Shown: positions 46,580 to 58,384, counted from the stretch's first letter. The stretch is 64,000 nucleotides of DNA from JAIOQJ01 sp963718635 (GCA_963718635.1 OY970367.1:2108001-2172000); one strand, 5' to 3'. A program made the numbers and translations. Notes: generated from the letters alone by a model not told the origin.

Positions 46580-46828
46580 TCAATAAAGTGGATAAGCATC
46601 CAGGTCGATTTCAACATCGGCATCCGGCACAGGAACGCCGTGCAGTTGAAACGCCTTGGCCATTTGCAAGTACGACATTGGCGTCGTCGTATCGGCAATG
46701 GCCGTTTCGACCGGAATGAAAAGCCTTCGCAGACTATTAATGGCTAACAATTCGGGGGTGATTCCTTGTTGCCGCGCTGCTTCTGCCAAGGAAAGTTCTA
46801 TGTCGGCCGGTAGCGTGATAGTGGTCAT
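46580..46828 (-). CDS. Small antitoxin-like (ribbon-helix-helix type) protein
   Basis: An 82-residue protein from ATG 46828 (MTTITLPADIELSLAEAARQ). A short N-terminal beta strand TTITLP followed by a helix rich in Ala and Leu, then QGITPELLAINSLRRLF, fits the MetJ/Arc/CopG fold. The C-terminal tail PVPDADVEIDLDAYPLY is acidic and could bind a partner. An upstream in-frame extension to 46903 lacks a ribosome site. It is followed closely by the QGDVF protein. Confidence 0.65.
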   Translation of the reverse strand: MTTITLPADIELSLAEAARQQGITPELLAINSLRRLFIPVETAIADTTTPMSYLQMAKAFQLHGVPVPDADVEIDLDAYPLY

Positions 46829-46904
46829 CGTCGCCTCACATAAGTGGAACGCGTGGAAACCTAAAGGGAACCGTACATCATCGCCACTGCCGCGTCGTTT
46901 CAAA

Positions 46905-46916
46905 ATACACGTGTAT
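46905..46916. promoter_or_regulatory. ATACACGTGTAT palindrome, possible operator
   Basis: A perfect 12-bp palindrome about 77 bp upstream of the ribbon-helix-helix gene start. Such regulators bind short palindromes in their own promoters; the assignment is by position only. Confidence 0.4.
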
Positions 46917-47320
46917 TATCGCGATTTCTTGCGAATATTCAAAGGGGTGATTTTAGACTGCGAACGGCTTTGAACGCCAAAATCGCATTTCCGTTTTCAG
47001 CGCGCCTCAGATGGGATGTGGTATTAGCGACGCAGTGCGTCGATCAGGCACTGAAAAGAAAAAGGCACGTTTATTATGGGACTCATTCCAAATCAATCGT
47101 CAATAGAAACGTGACCGTCCCCTTTTTTTTCCCTGAGGGGGAAATGGGGATTGCAGGCGCCTACATGGATGAAAAGTTCCCAATTTGCTGGTAGGCCGAT
47201 GTGGCTACGGCATTTCCAAGAACTGGCCAAGCGCGGGAACGACACCTACTTGTCAAATGGAGCGCCGAGTTTGTCTGCATGGGACAATAGGGAAGGGGAA
47301 TGTCAGTGAACTTTCCCCGC
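46917..47320. other. Intergenic region without visible gene
   Basis: About 400 bp. Short frames show no recognisable feature. It contains an AT-rich stretch with GAATATTC and a run of eight T near 47130. Confidence 0.4.
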
Positions 47321-48655
47321 CTAATGCAAACAGACCAGAAAGCGCATCACCGCGGCGGCCGAGGAGCATAGAACGAGCGCGGTCAATCCCGCGTAGTAAA
47401 GCCCGTTGAAGCGCTTGCGATGGGACACTGTGAGAGCAGCTACGGCAATCGGTTCGATGATTGCCTCTTTAGAAACAGCAGTTCGCTGAACGAACTCGCG
47501 GAATTCGGGATAAGCGATCAGACGGCGGAAGGTGTCGCTCGGCTCGCGGGCCGCGAAAACCTGTTCGGGTAGACTGCCGTCTTTGTAGAGCCGCACGATG
47601 TCGTTTGTTCGCCCGCGCATTTCGCGCCAGGCGCCATCGCTCGGCCGTTGAAATTTCACCAGCCAGATTTGCTCCAAGCCCGATTCCAAAGGCGTATCAA
47701 TATCGACTTGGGCCTTCAAGTCAGCCCGCGTCGGCGCCAGCTGTTGCTGAGCCGATGGTTCATCATCGAGTTCAAGAGGGGCTGTATCTTCGGTGAGACC
47801 GGCAGCGGTAATCGCTTCGATCACCTGGCCAATAGAGGCAAACCGCTTTCTCGGCTCGCGGGCCAGCATACGACTCAAGATCGAGTCGATAACGGCTGGC
47901 AGCCGGCGGATGTGGGTGCAAGCCGGAATAAAATCGCCTAGGACCTTGTAACGCGCGATCGCTGCTTCGTCATTCCCGGGGAAGGGGAGATGGCCGGTGA
48001 CCAGATGATAAAACGTGGCGCCCAAGGCAAAAATATCGCTGCGGGCATTAACCAGATTCGAGTTCATCCCCTGTTCCCAGGGCATGTAATAAGGGGTGCC
48101 GACCCCCTGGTCCTGAGCGGTCAGAGCACTATCGTCGTTCAACGGCTTGGCAACGCCCAGATCGATCAAGCGGGCATGGCCGTTAGGGCCGATCAAGATG
48201 TTGCCCGGTTTCACATCGCGGTGGATATAACCTTGAAAGTGCAGATATTCCAGGGCATGGCAAATGTCGAGGATCACCCGTGCCGCTTCGCTTAAGTGAA
48301 ACCGGCCGCCGCGCTCCAAGCGCTCTTGAGCGGTCAGGCCGTCAACGTACTCCATCGAGATGAAATACTTGCCGGTCTCGGGATCCTGCCCGAAGTCATA
48401 GGCCTTTACCAGATTGGGATGCGCCAGCTGGCTGCCGAGCCTGCCCTCTTGACAGAACCGATTAATGAAGGACTGATTTCCCAACAGTCGTTCCGCGAGC
48501 ACTTTAATCGCAACCGGTTGAGCGAGATTGGCGTCGTAAGCGAGATAAACTTCGCTCATTCCGCCTGAGCCGATCGAACGCAAAATGCGATAGCGCCCGA
48601 GCGCGAAATTCGCCCGGCGTGCTCGCTGCAGCACGCTTTTCTCCAGTGCGATCAC
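47321..48655 (-). CDS. Hanks-type serine/threonine kinase with C-terminal membrane helix
   Basis: A 444-residue kinase. Glycine loop GSGGMSEVYLA, ATP lysine K51, HRDVKPGN with Asp147 and a metal motif DLGVAK in which Leu replaces the usual Phe of DFG (a change tolerated in several bacterial kinases), then GTPYYMPWEQG. The catalytic domain ends near residue 290. A 120-residue linker follows, and a helix at 421-444 (LYYAGLTALVLCSSAAAVMR) anchors it at the very C-terminus, leaving no periplasmic sensor. The frame opens at GTG 48655, but a strong AAGGAGGT lies upstream of ATG 48689 (MCPVLPQSNRSS) in a frame one base off, so the true start may be there with a one-base sequence error. Confidence 0.9.
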   Translation of the reverse strand: MIALEKSVLQRARRANFALGRYRILRSIGSGGMSEVYLAYDANLAQPVAIKVLAERLLGNQSFINRFCQEGRLGSQLAHPNLVKAYDFGQDPETGKYFISMEYVDGLTAQERLERGGRFHLSEAARVILDICHALEYLHFQGYIHRDVKPGNILIGPNGHARLIDLGVAKPLNDDSALTAQDQGVGTPYYMPWEQGMNSNLVNARSDIFALGATFYHLVTGHLPFPGNDEAAIARYKVLGDFIPACTHIRRLPAVIDSILSRMLAREPRKRFASIGQVIEAITAAGLTEDTAPLELDDEPSAQQQLAPTRADLKAQVDIDTPLESGLEQIWLVKFQRPSDGAWREMRGRTNDIVRLYKDGSLPEQVFAAREPSDTFRRLIAYPEFREFVQRTAVSKEAIIEPIAVAALTVSHRKRFNGLYYAGLTALVLCSSAAAVMRFLVCLH

Positions 48656-48875
48656 TGGATCGGTTCGATTGTGGTAAAACGGGACACATCGGCTAGACCT
48701 CCTTGGCCCAGCAGTGCATCGGGTACGAAACGATAAAATCCGAGAGATTGTCGAGTCGGCTACCCTTCACGCCAATGATACGTTGCGAGTTGGGTGAAGG
48801 TTCTAACACTATATATATGTCCGGTGCCATTCGCAAGCGTCTTCATGAACAACCGTCATTTTCATCGAATCTTCA

Positions 48876-50360
48876 CTAAAAGATGAAGACAAACCGCAGA
48901 CGGCCGACTCCGCGGCGCCACGCACTCTCCAGCAACTCGATCATCTCTTCGATGATGCGACCCCCTTTTCCGTTCAGGCGTACGGTCAACCCGGCGGCCG
49001 ATGTACCCTGCATAATCTGCGCTCCGAAGCGGAGCTGCTGCATCGGCAGCAGCTCGTCGCGACAGATATCGAGCGGGAAATCACTCAATCGACCCAACGC
49101 CGACCAGGCAATGCACGTGGATAGCGCTCGGGGGCGATCGTTGACCAAAGCCGTTTCGATCACCCGAATGCTGCGGTTCGCAAGACTGACAATCGCCTCC
49201 CAGTTGCCATCCTTACCCGCAATGGCGATGGCCGCTTTAACAACACCTATTGGTAGGACGATCTGGACCGCTCTTTCTAATAAGAATCCCTGCAGCAGAT
49301 CCGGCCCGCCCTTCCGACGAAGATAATCTTGTTTGGCGTGTCCGGCGCTTTTGGCGAAACGCGCCAGGCTTTCGAGCTTGCGGAGATAAGTGGTCTCGTC
49401 GAGCGTTTCGCTTCCCAGTTGTTCCACCAGGCGAGGCAAGTTCATCTGGACAACACTCAGGATGGCGGTATCACGCTCGTCCATGCCCGGCGCGATTTGC
49501 GTTTGCTGGCGCGGATGATCGAATACAAACTCGATCGAAACCCCTTCAACGGCCTTCGTCACCGCTGCTTTCAGGCGAGACCGATGCTTCTCAGAAAAAT
49601 CACGTTGCGAGAGATGCCAGTAAATCAGGCAATTGCGTGCATTTTTTAGCAGCTCATCAGCTAGATGATTTACAACCTCGTCCCCGATGGTGGAGGGTTG
49701 ATTGGGAAAAAGCGGACCATCACAGACCGCAGCCCAAGCAGGTATTTCTGTCGAGTTAAGGTTGAGTACGACGTGCAAACGGGTGGCGACTCGGCAGCTT
49801 TCCACTGCGAACAAGAAGCTCGAAACGCTTTCGTCACAATCTCCCGCAGCAGTAGCGATCGCATGTTCAATGCCGTTGACAGCAATGAAAGTCGCTGCCA
49901 CTTTTCTCGCGGCCGTAAATGCTTTGCTCAATGCAGTCGCCTCAACCGGGGGCGGCCCTAAAGGTGCGAGAGCGACGCCCAACAGTTCGTTCGGTTGCTC
50001 CAGGTCGTCGAGATGAAGCAGTTCGTTCAAATGGGCCGAGAGCAAATCGCGACCGTAGACCGCCGACTGCAAATCGTCCGTATCGTCCTCGCTAAGTTCC
50101 GCGCAAATCTTTGCGATCGCGGGATAACCTAGTTCCCTCACGATTTTTGAGACAAACTCGGCAAACTCTTCCGCGCTCAGCGTTTGGTTTTCGTTTTCGA
50201 GGCTCAAGAAGTAAAGGACGCCATCGGTCAGTTCATGGGCAAGAAACGCATTGGGCGAATGGAGCGCCTCGGTTGCGGCAAACAACGACCGAGAAAGCCT
50301 TTCCGGTGAAAAGGGACCGACTGAACCATCACGTCGGCGGATCGATATGGGAAGTGTCAT
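48876..50360 (-). CDS. ATP-cone protein with degenerate NrdD-like body
   Basis: A 494-residue protein from Met 50360. The N-terminal 90 residues are an ATP-cone, the allosteric domain of ribonucleotide reductases and NrdR (ISIRRRDGSVGPFSPERLSR, LSAEEFAEFVSKIVRELGYP). The rest is distantly like class III reductase NrdD, most clearly in AILSVVQMNLPRLVEQLGSE followed by a helical YLRKLESLARFAKS, but the glycyl-radical loop (RVxGY), the active-site cysteines and the zinc-binding C-terminal cysteines of NrdD are not seen. It is therefore unlikely to reduce nucleotides; a nucleotide-sensing regulator is an inference. No nrdG activase is near. The Met at 50378 is an alternative start. Confidence 0.6.
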   Translation of the reverse strand: MTLPISIRRRDGSVGPFSPERLSRSLFAATEALHSPNAFLAHELTDGVLYFLSLENENQTLSAEEFAEFVSKIVRELGYPAIAKICAELSEDDTDDLQSAVYGRDLLSAHLNELLHLDDLEQPNELLGVALAPLGPPPVEATALSKAFTAARKVAATFIAVNGIEHAIATAAGDCDESVSSFLFAVESCRVATRLHVVLNLNSTEIPAWAAVCDGPLFPNQPSTIGDEVVNHLADELLKNARNCLIYWHLSQRDFSEKHRSRLKAAVTKAVEGVSIEFVFDHPRQQTQIAPGMDERDTAILSVVQMNLPRLVEQLGSETLDETTYLRKLESLARFAKSAGHAKQDYLRRKGGPDLLQGFLLERAVQIVLPIGVVKAAIAIAGKDGNWEAIVSLANRSIRVIETALVNDRPRALSTCIAWSALGRLSDFPLDICRDELLPMQQLRFGAQIMQGTSAAGLTVRLNGKGGRIIEEMIELLESAWRRGVGRLRFVFIF

Positions 50361-50410
50361 GAGACAGGCCGTGAACAACTTAGCCTTCGGCGTGAGTCTT
50401 CAGGCCGACG

Positions 50411-51067
50411 CTAATGGGCATTGCCGCCGGGGATTACATCGGAAACGGCAATTGGTATGAAACTATCGCCGTGCAGCGCCAATATGATCACGTCGCCGCG
50501 ACCATAGACGGTCTTTTCGCCGTAGGTTTGTTTAACCCGATTGGGCTGAGAGTAAATCTCGATGACATCATCGACCAGATTGACGATCCAGTACCGTGCA
50601 ATCCCCGCTGCCGCATAGATGGCGAGTCTGGTGGTCCGATCGTAATTCAAGGACGACAAGGAAACTTCAATGACGACTGCGAGATCTTCGGGGCCAGGGT
50701 GACGTTGGGTGAAGTCATCAACGCCGCCTTGGACGACCGCGGCGTCTGGCTGCGGCTCCTGAAACTGTTCAAGGCGCACTGGCGCCTGCATACGGCCAAG
50801 GAATCCCAGAGGTTCAACTGCGCGAAGCAACTTCTCAAGCCTTGAAATACAGGAAGTATGACGCGGGCTGCTCATGCCTTCGACTCCACCGGGAGCGCTA
50901 CGATCCTTGAGAACGAGCAAGCCATCAACTAATTCAATCGGATCGCCTTCTCTAATAATTCCGGTTTCCATCATATGATGGAACTGATCAACCGTGACGG
51001 GCATGAGCGCGGCGCCGAGCTGGTGTTTGGCACGTTGGAGTAACGATGCGGCCATTGATGTAACCAT
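50411..51067 (-). CDS. Uma2 family (DUF820) endonuclease-like protein
   Basis: A 218-residue PD-(D/E)XK-fold protein. The N-terminal block MPVTVDQFHHMMETGIIREG DPIELVDG (split) and the nuclease core EPQPDAAVVQGG ... DLAVVIEVSLSSLNYDR hold the Asp and Glu of the active site; the usual Lys/Ser position reads S-L-S-S and YDR. A C-terminal YAAAGIARYWIVNLVDDVIE follows. Uma2 proteins are very abundant in planctomycetes and cyanobacteria; their target is unknown. ATG 51067 sits at the end of the clpC terminator T run; Met 51055 and 51004 are other candidates. Confidence 0.88.
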   Translation of the reverse strand: MVTSMAASLLQRAKHQLGAALMPVTVDQFHHMMETGIIREGDPIELVDGLLVLKDRSAPGGVEGMSSPRHTSCISRLEKLLRAVEPLGFLGRMQAPVRLEQFQEPQPDAAVVQGGVDDFTQRHPGPEDLAVVIEVSLSSLNYDRTTRLAIYAAAGIARYWIVNLVDDVIEIYSQPNRVKQTYGEKTVYGRGDVIILALHGDSFIPIAVSDVIPGGNAH

Positions 51068-51113
51068 AAAAAAACCGCTTGTGATTTCACCTTCGCGGCA
51101 AAATCACAAGCGG
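51068..51113 (-). terminator. Rho-independent terminator of clpC
   Basis: A perfect 13-bp stem (CCGCTTGTGATTT 51075-51087 with AAATCACAAGCGG 51101-51113) is followed on the minus strand by seven T, eight bp after the clpC stop. Confidence 0.92.
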
Positions 51114-51120
51114 CTAAGGT

Positions 51121-53672
<2,552 letters not shown>

Positions 53673-53930
53673 CGAAAGCATCTCCGGCAAGTCCAGCCCT
53701 TGCGCCCACTTGCGGACGGCTGAAGGGTTAGGATATTCCGGGAGAGGGAACGGCCGGGGTTCCCCTGCTCTCCCGGATCGATAAATGTTGCGGACTGTCT
53801 GTTATCTTATGCATCGGTCAAGTCAAACGCCAACCGATCTCACAAGATACGGTCGGCATCGAGGCGATTCTAGTCTCGCACGCCGGTTTTAGCAAGGTGA
53901 TGGGAAATAGGGATTGGTCTAAGCCGCATT

Positions 53931-53996
53931 GGCGAGCGTCGAGCCGTGAGGCCGACGTGAAACGCGACACTTCGGCCTTACGGCTCGATGCTCGCC
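53931..53996. repeat. Large hairpin, 25-bp arms
   Basis: Arms 53931-53955 and 53972-53996 match at 23 of 25 positions around a 16-nt loop. They begin GGCGAGC and may be a longer relative of family B. No T run follows. Confidence 0.75.
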
Positions 53997-54018
53997 TCTG
54001 GCGCCGAGTTGCATCTCG

Positions 54019-54768
54019 CTAGAAATCAAACCCGAAACGCACCGAAAAGGCGGTAAGGGGGTGGGCGATCGCCTGGCCAATGCGGATGGGGAACATGCCA
54101 TTGGGGTAAGCCGCTGTATTGGAAGGGCCAAGCAGCAAGGGCAGGGAGCGATTATCTCCACTGGAAAGAATGCCGCCCGGCTCAGGCCCGGCCGAATCGT
54201 TTCCCAGCAGGCTGCACGGCTGGGAGGGGATGAACTCGCGACATGTTGGATTTAGCGAATCCGCGTAAACCTTTGCTGCACCAGCGGACAGACGGCGCTG
54301 GCAAGGTGGTTCAACGCGCTCGCACAAGGTAGAGCGATCACCATGCAGACGTTCGGAATCCATTTCGGCCATGATAGCGAGCAATTCACCGCAATCGGAT
54401 TCAGACGCCCGGGCAGGTATTGCAACTACTCGCCAGTTAACGCAAAGAGGCAGAAAGTCTCCATTGAGAAGACGCTCGGTTTCAAGGCACCGCGCCCAGA
54501 AAGGGGCGTTGTGATTGCTGCGCCAAGATCGACAAACCGAAGAATGGCGGGCACTCCGCAGCCAGAAAGGAATATGATCCTCACCCGCTCTGGCCATTGC
54601 AAGCATGGTATCGACGGGGGAGGCCGGGCGCGTGGCCGAACTGAACACAGGCTGCCAAGCCCTAGCCACCGGCGGCAACAGTACGGCCATCGGGGGCTCG
54701 CCTCGCGTTTCAGCGCCGGCCAACGCACCGACGGCAACCAGAAACCAAAAACGCCCCATGCGACTCAT
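54019..54768 (-). CDS. Putative exported hypothetical protein
   Basis: A 249-residue frame from ATG 54768 (MSRMGRFWFLVAVGALAGAE), which opens with a credible signal peptide. The body is poor in recognisable motifs, rich in Arg, Ser, Pro and Cys (eight or more Cys), and ends GMFPIRIGQAIAHPLTAFSV RFGFDF (split). I do not recognise the family. Composition is less even than in neighbouring genes, so parts could be out of frame; given the error rate in this window a larger protein may have been broken. Function unknown. Confidence 0.4.
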   Translation of the reverse strand: MSRMGRFWFLVAVGALAGAETRGEPPMAVLLPPVARAWQPVFSSATRPASPVDTMLAMARAGEDHIPFWLRSARHSSVCRSWRSNHNAPFWARCLETERLLNGDFLPLCVNWRVVAIPARASESDCGELLAIMAEMDSERLHGDRSTLCERVEPPCQRRLSAGAAKVYADSLNPTCREFIPSQPCSLLGNDSAGPEPGGILSSGDNRSLPLLLGPSNTAAYPNGMFPIRIGQAIAHPLTAFSVRFGFDF

Positions 54769-54916
54769 GACGATCCAGCGCCTCCTTATTCAGGTTACAT
54801 ACTCAGTTAAACTTGAGCTGCGACATAAAACGCTGTTAGCTGCGACGCAAAGGCTTTGCGCAGCGAACGCTTTCGGCCGGTAAACCGAGCTGCTTAAGGC
54901 TGCCGGCGGGTGATGA

Positions 54917-54949
54917 CAGAAACCGACTGCTTACGCAGTTCGGCTCGCC
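54917..54949 (-). repeat. Dispersed repeat, family B copy
   Basis: Inverted relative to 36863-36895; it contains ACTGCTTACGCAGT with stem arms and ends CGGCTCGCC, in the gap downstream of the M1 peptidase gene. Confidence 0.65.
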
Positions 54950-54967
54950 TGCCGACCCAGCAGATCA

Positions 54968-57955
54968 TCAAAACGGGTGCACAATCCCCACCCACATTTG
55001 CATGGGCGCGTTCGAGTTAATTGTTTTGGCGAAATCGAGCCGGAGCGTCGTTCGTTCGATGAAACTGAACCAGGCGAGCTCGGCACGGACACCGAGCCCC
55101 GCGGCATAGGCGACAGGCCCGACCTGCTGCGAAGCCTGATAGATATCGCCTACATCCGTAAAGGCAGCGAGCGTAAAGTTCCGCAATCCTACAACGTGGT
55201 CGCAGACATCCCATTCCACATCTTGAATAATGGGAAGGCGCCATTCGAGACTACCGATCCACAAGGCATTGCCTTGACGTTCGGCCAGATCGAAGCCGCG
55301 GAACAAAAGATTCCCGCCTAATGAGAATAGCTGAGCGTGCGCCGGCGACCCATAAGCGCCATAAAAGCGATACGCCAACCGGGTTTGCGATAAATAACCC
55401 AGTCCGGAGGGCAGAGCATGGACAAATGAAATCTGCCCCATGTTCAGTTGGCTCCACTGCTGTTGGCCAAGAATGGGGATGCCAACCGCGTGCGTCAAAT
55501 CGAGTTTGAATCCGTTGTCGGGATTCCAATAGGGCGTCAGGTAGTCCACGTGATAGTGGACGCCGACATTGGTTTCGCGATCAAAGCGAAACGAATCGGG
55601 CAACGGATTCCGCGCGATCGGTAAGAAGTTCTGCTGCCACGCGCCGAAAACTTCCGCGTAATGGATCGGGGCTGTGTACATCCCGGCGCTTTGAGTGATC
55701 ACGTAGCGATTGAAGAGCACTGCCCGATCGAGATTGCTGTCGTTGCCGTGGATATCGCCAAGACTCTTTTCCGCATGAAACCCGGTGTCGATCTTGGGGA
55801 AGAGCAAGTTGGGTGCGATCGCATCGATGCCGACGGCGAAGTCGCGGTAGTCGGTACGATAGCCGGTGTATACTCCGCCAGTGAACTCTTCGGTACGGAA
55901 CGTCCCCGCCCGAATGCCAAGCACATTGGCGCGCGTAAACCACGGGTCGGCATAGGAAGGTCCGTAGACCCAAGGGCCGATGGTGAAGTTCCAGCGATCG
56001 TACGCGCCAGTAAGATCGGTATCGTCCAAAAACGTGTAGAGAGGCGTTAAACGGAGCTGAAAGCGAGGCTTCCAATAGTTGTTCGCCGGGTTCCTATCGG
56101 GAAGAATTTGATCGGGATCGACGGCAATCTGCGTCGGCTTTTCGGGAAGATCGATCTCGACGCGAACCGTGTGATCGGGCAACGTCTCAATGCGCGTCGG
56201 CGGATCTGGGAGCGTCATTATCCCCGCTTGAGGGACAATCGGCACGCGCAACGTGTATTGCTCATCCTTGCCAAAGCTGAAGCCAAGCGTGGTCGGCTCG
56301 TCGTATTCCGCTTTCTGGCGTAAGTAGACGACCGTGCGATATTGCTTCGACGTAGTGTCTCCAGCCGCTTCTTTCGAATGTGACACCTTGGCGCTCTGGA
56401 CGCTCCAGTCGGTCAGGCCTTTGTCGTACAGCCAGTGTTGGAAAAATTCTTCCCAACTCTTTCCCGTGTACTCTTCGAGCTCCCGTTGGAAGTCGCTCAC
56501 AAATATCACTTTAAAGTAATATTTCTGATAGATGCCGCGCAGAAAATCGAGAAAGCCCTCTTCGCCCAAGCGCTCTTCGATCATCATCAGGATTTTGCTG
56601 CCGCGATCGTAACAGGCGCTGAACAGATTGCCCACGTGGCCATACTTTTCCATTTCTTGAATCGGCGGATACAGATCATTGCGATGCACGGTGCCATAAA
56701 ACGAGCCAAAGCGATAATTCTCACGCTTGACCGACGGCAACCACTGCAGGGCACTGGGATATTTGAAAAGTTCATTGTTCTTGCCGTGAACTTTGTCTAA
56801 CAGTCGGTGAGCAAAGAAATTAGCAAAGGCCTCGTCCATGAATGTTTCGCGGTAGCCATCGGTGCCGATTACGTTGTAAAACCACTGATGACAGGTCTCG
56901 TGCGAAACGAGATACTCCACGTAGTTTTCGCCGATATGGGGCATATTGAAGACGCGCTCGTCGATCATGATCAGGCCGGAACATTCATTACCGTTCCAGC
57001 CGAAATACGACTCGGCCAATACGAGTTCGGCATTCGGATAGGCGCCAAACCAGTGTGAAAACGTTTCAACCGCCCGCGCCGATATCCGCGCAATCGCTTT
57101 GCCGTAATGTTCGTGTTCCGGAAAGGCGAGGCAGGTTACTTTAACCTTGCCCGCCCAGACAACATGCTCTTCATACCGGCTTGAAGCGAGAATGGTAAAC
57201 TCGCGCGTGGTGATGGGCCCGAACCAGAGTTCCTGCCAATCGCCATCTACGACACGCTTGTAAGCGGGACCCGAGGCCCCGACTTTCTGATCGGCGGGCA
57301 GGCGCAAGTGAACGTTGTAAACGCCGGCTTCATTGAAGAAAGGCTGATGCCAGGGAATGAAGGGCGTCGGCCGCCAGCCCTTTTCATCGTAGTACGCCAG
57401 CACAGGGAGCCAATTGCTTAAAAAGGTGACGCCCTTCCATTGCCCCCATCTTCCCTGTTTTTGCGGCAGTACGAAAACAAAATCAATCGCGACAACCACG
57501 GTCTCGCCTGTCTTCACTTCCTGCGGCAGTTTGACGATCATGGCCGTACGCAGATCGTCGCGAAAGCCGAACGTTAGATCGACTTCCTTGATGCTTTTGC
57601 CGTTGCTCCCGAGCAACGTCACCTTTTGAACGTTACAAGGCCGACCTTGATAGATCCCTTCTTTGCCGGGCAGCCGCATCGCTTCGAGCATTTTGGCCAG
57701 AAAAAGATAATCGGCGCCATGGCTCGGCGGCTCAAAAGCTGAGTGAACGTTGAAGATGAGTTCATCGGTCGAACGCTGATGCCTATTGACCCAGGAGACA
57801 TGTTGACGCACGACGGCCGTATGACCCTCAACATCCAAGTTGACGGCAATATCGTAGCGAGGAAGGTAAGTGGGCGGCTCTGCGGCACGGCCCGAAGCAA
57901 TCGGCCACGCAAACCAGAAGAGAGAAAGGATCGCAATTCCCAAGATACGCCGCAT
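54968..57955 (-). CDS. M1 metallopeptidase fused to an Omp85-like outer-membrane beta-barrel
   Basis: A 995-residue exported protein. A signal peptide (MRRILGIAILSLFWFAWPIA ... GRAAE) is followed by an M1 aminopeptidase-like part. The zinc site HETCH (H352, E353, H356) is completed by E375 in MDEAFANFFAHRLL, exactly the HExxH-X18-E spacing. The GxMEN exopeptidase motif is replaced by NGNECSGLIMID. A helical and Ig-like linker ends at about residue 630. The final 350 residues are strands typical of the surface-antigen/Omp85 barrel (LFSLGGNLLFRGFDLAERQG, WIGSLEWRLPIIQDVEWDVC, LAAFTDVGDIY, RLDFAKTIN) and end in Phe (WVGIVHPF), as outer-membrane proteins do. A peptidase held at the cell surface or facing the periplasm is inferred. 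No frame break. Confidence 0.85.
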   Translation of the reverse strand: MRRILGIAILSLFWFAWPIASGRAAEPPTYLPRYDIAVNLDVEGHTAVVRQHVSWVNRHQRSTDELIFNVHSAFEPPSHGADYLFLAKMLEAMRLPGKEGIYQGRPCNVQKVTLLGSNGKSIKEVDLTFGFRDDLRTAMIVKLPQEVKTGETVVVAIDFVFVLPQKQGRWGQWKGVTFLSNWLPVLAYYDEKGWRPTPFIPWHQPFFNEAGVYNVHLRLPADQKVGASGPAYKRVVDGDWQELWFGPITTREFTILASSRYEEHVVWAGKVKVTCLAFPEHEHYGKAIARISARAVETFSHWFGAYPNAELVLAESYFGWNGNECSGLIMIDERVFNMPHIGENYVEYLVSHETCHQWFYNVIGTDGYRETFMDEAFANFFAHRLLDKVHGKNNELFKYPSALQWLPSVKRENYRFGSFYGTVHRNDLYPPIQEMEKYGHVGNLFSACYDRGSKILMMIEERLGEEGFLDFLRGIYQKYYFKVIFVSDFQRELEEYTGKSWEEFFQHWLYDKGLTDWSVQSAKVSHSKEAAGDTTSKQYRTVVYLRQKAEYDEPTTLGFSFGKDEQYTLRVPIVPQAGIMTLPDPPTRIETLPDHTVRVEIDLPEKPTQIAVDPDQILPDRNPANNYWKPRFQLRLTPLYTFLDDTDLTGAYDRWNFTIGPWVYGPSYADPWFTRANVLGIRAGTFRTEEFTGGVYTGYRTDYRDFAVGIDAIAPNLLFPKIDTGFHAEKSLGDIHGNDSNLDRAVLFNRYVITQSAGMYTAPIHYAEVFGAWQQNFLPIARNPLPDSFRFDRETNVGVHYHVDYLTPYWNPDNGFKLDLTHAVGIPILGQQQWSQLNMGQISFVHALPSGLGYLSQTRLAYRFYGAYGSPAHAQLFSLGGNLLFRGFDLAERQGNALWIGSLEWRLPIIQDVEWDVCDHVVGLRNFTLAAFTDVGDIYQASQQVGPVAYAAGLGVRAELAWFSFIERTTLRLDFAKTINSNAPMQMWVGIVHPF

Positions 57956-58384
57956 GATGGCGCTGCGATACCAGCTACCGGCGCACTGTCCAGCGGAGCG
58001 CTGGGAAAGTCCGCAGTCGAACTGCCTAAACTGCCAGCAAACTCAACACACTTCTTCCCAACTTGCGCCGGCGAGCAAATTCGCGTAAGCCGCCGTTTGA
58101 TGCGAAATTGCGCCAGCCTACGCGTCTTTACACAAAGAACCTAAAAGTATTTCAATGCGAAGTCACCTTCGCCGTCGGCGAACCCGAACAAGTGCTGCAT
58201 GTCGGGATGAGACAGGCACCAATGAAGAATGGTTTCTCACAAGCTGATTCCCAAACAATAAGTAACTGGCGGCAGCGGTGGCGTTGGCGCCGCAGCCTGC
58301 AGGCCACAGCGGGAGATAACTTCGTAGTTTATGCGTGTCGGGCCGTTTGCGATTTTGGCATCCAAGCGGCGGAGGAGTAGTCGC
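57956..58384. other. Intergenic region between divergent genes
   Basis: About 430 bp. It must hold promoters for the M1-Omp85 gene and the DUF1828-like gene. Short frames here lack supporting signs. No clear -10/-35 pair was identified. Confidence 0.4.
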
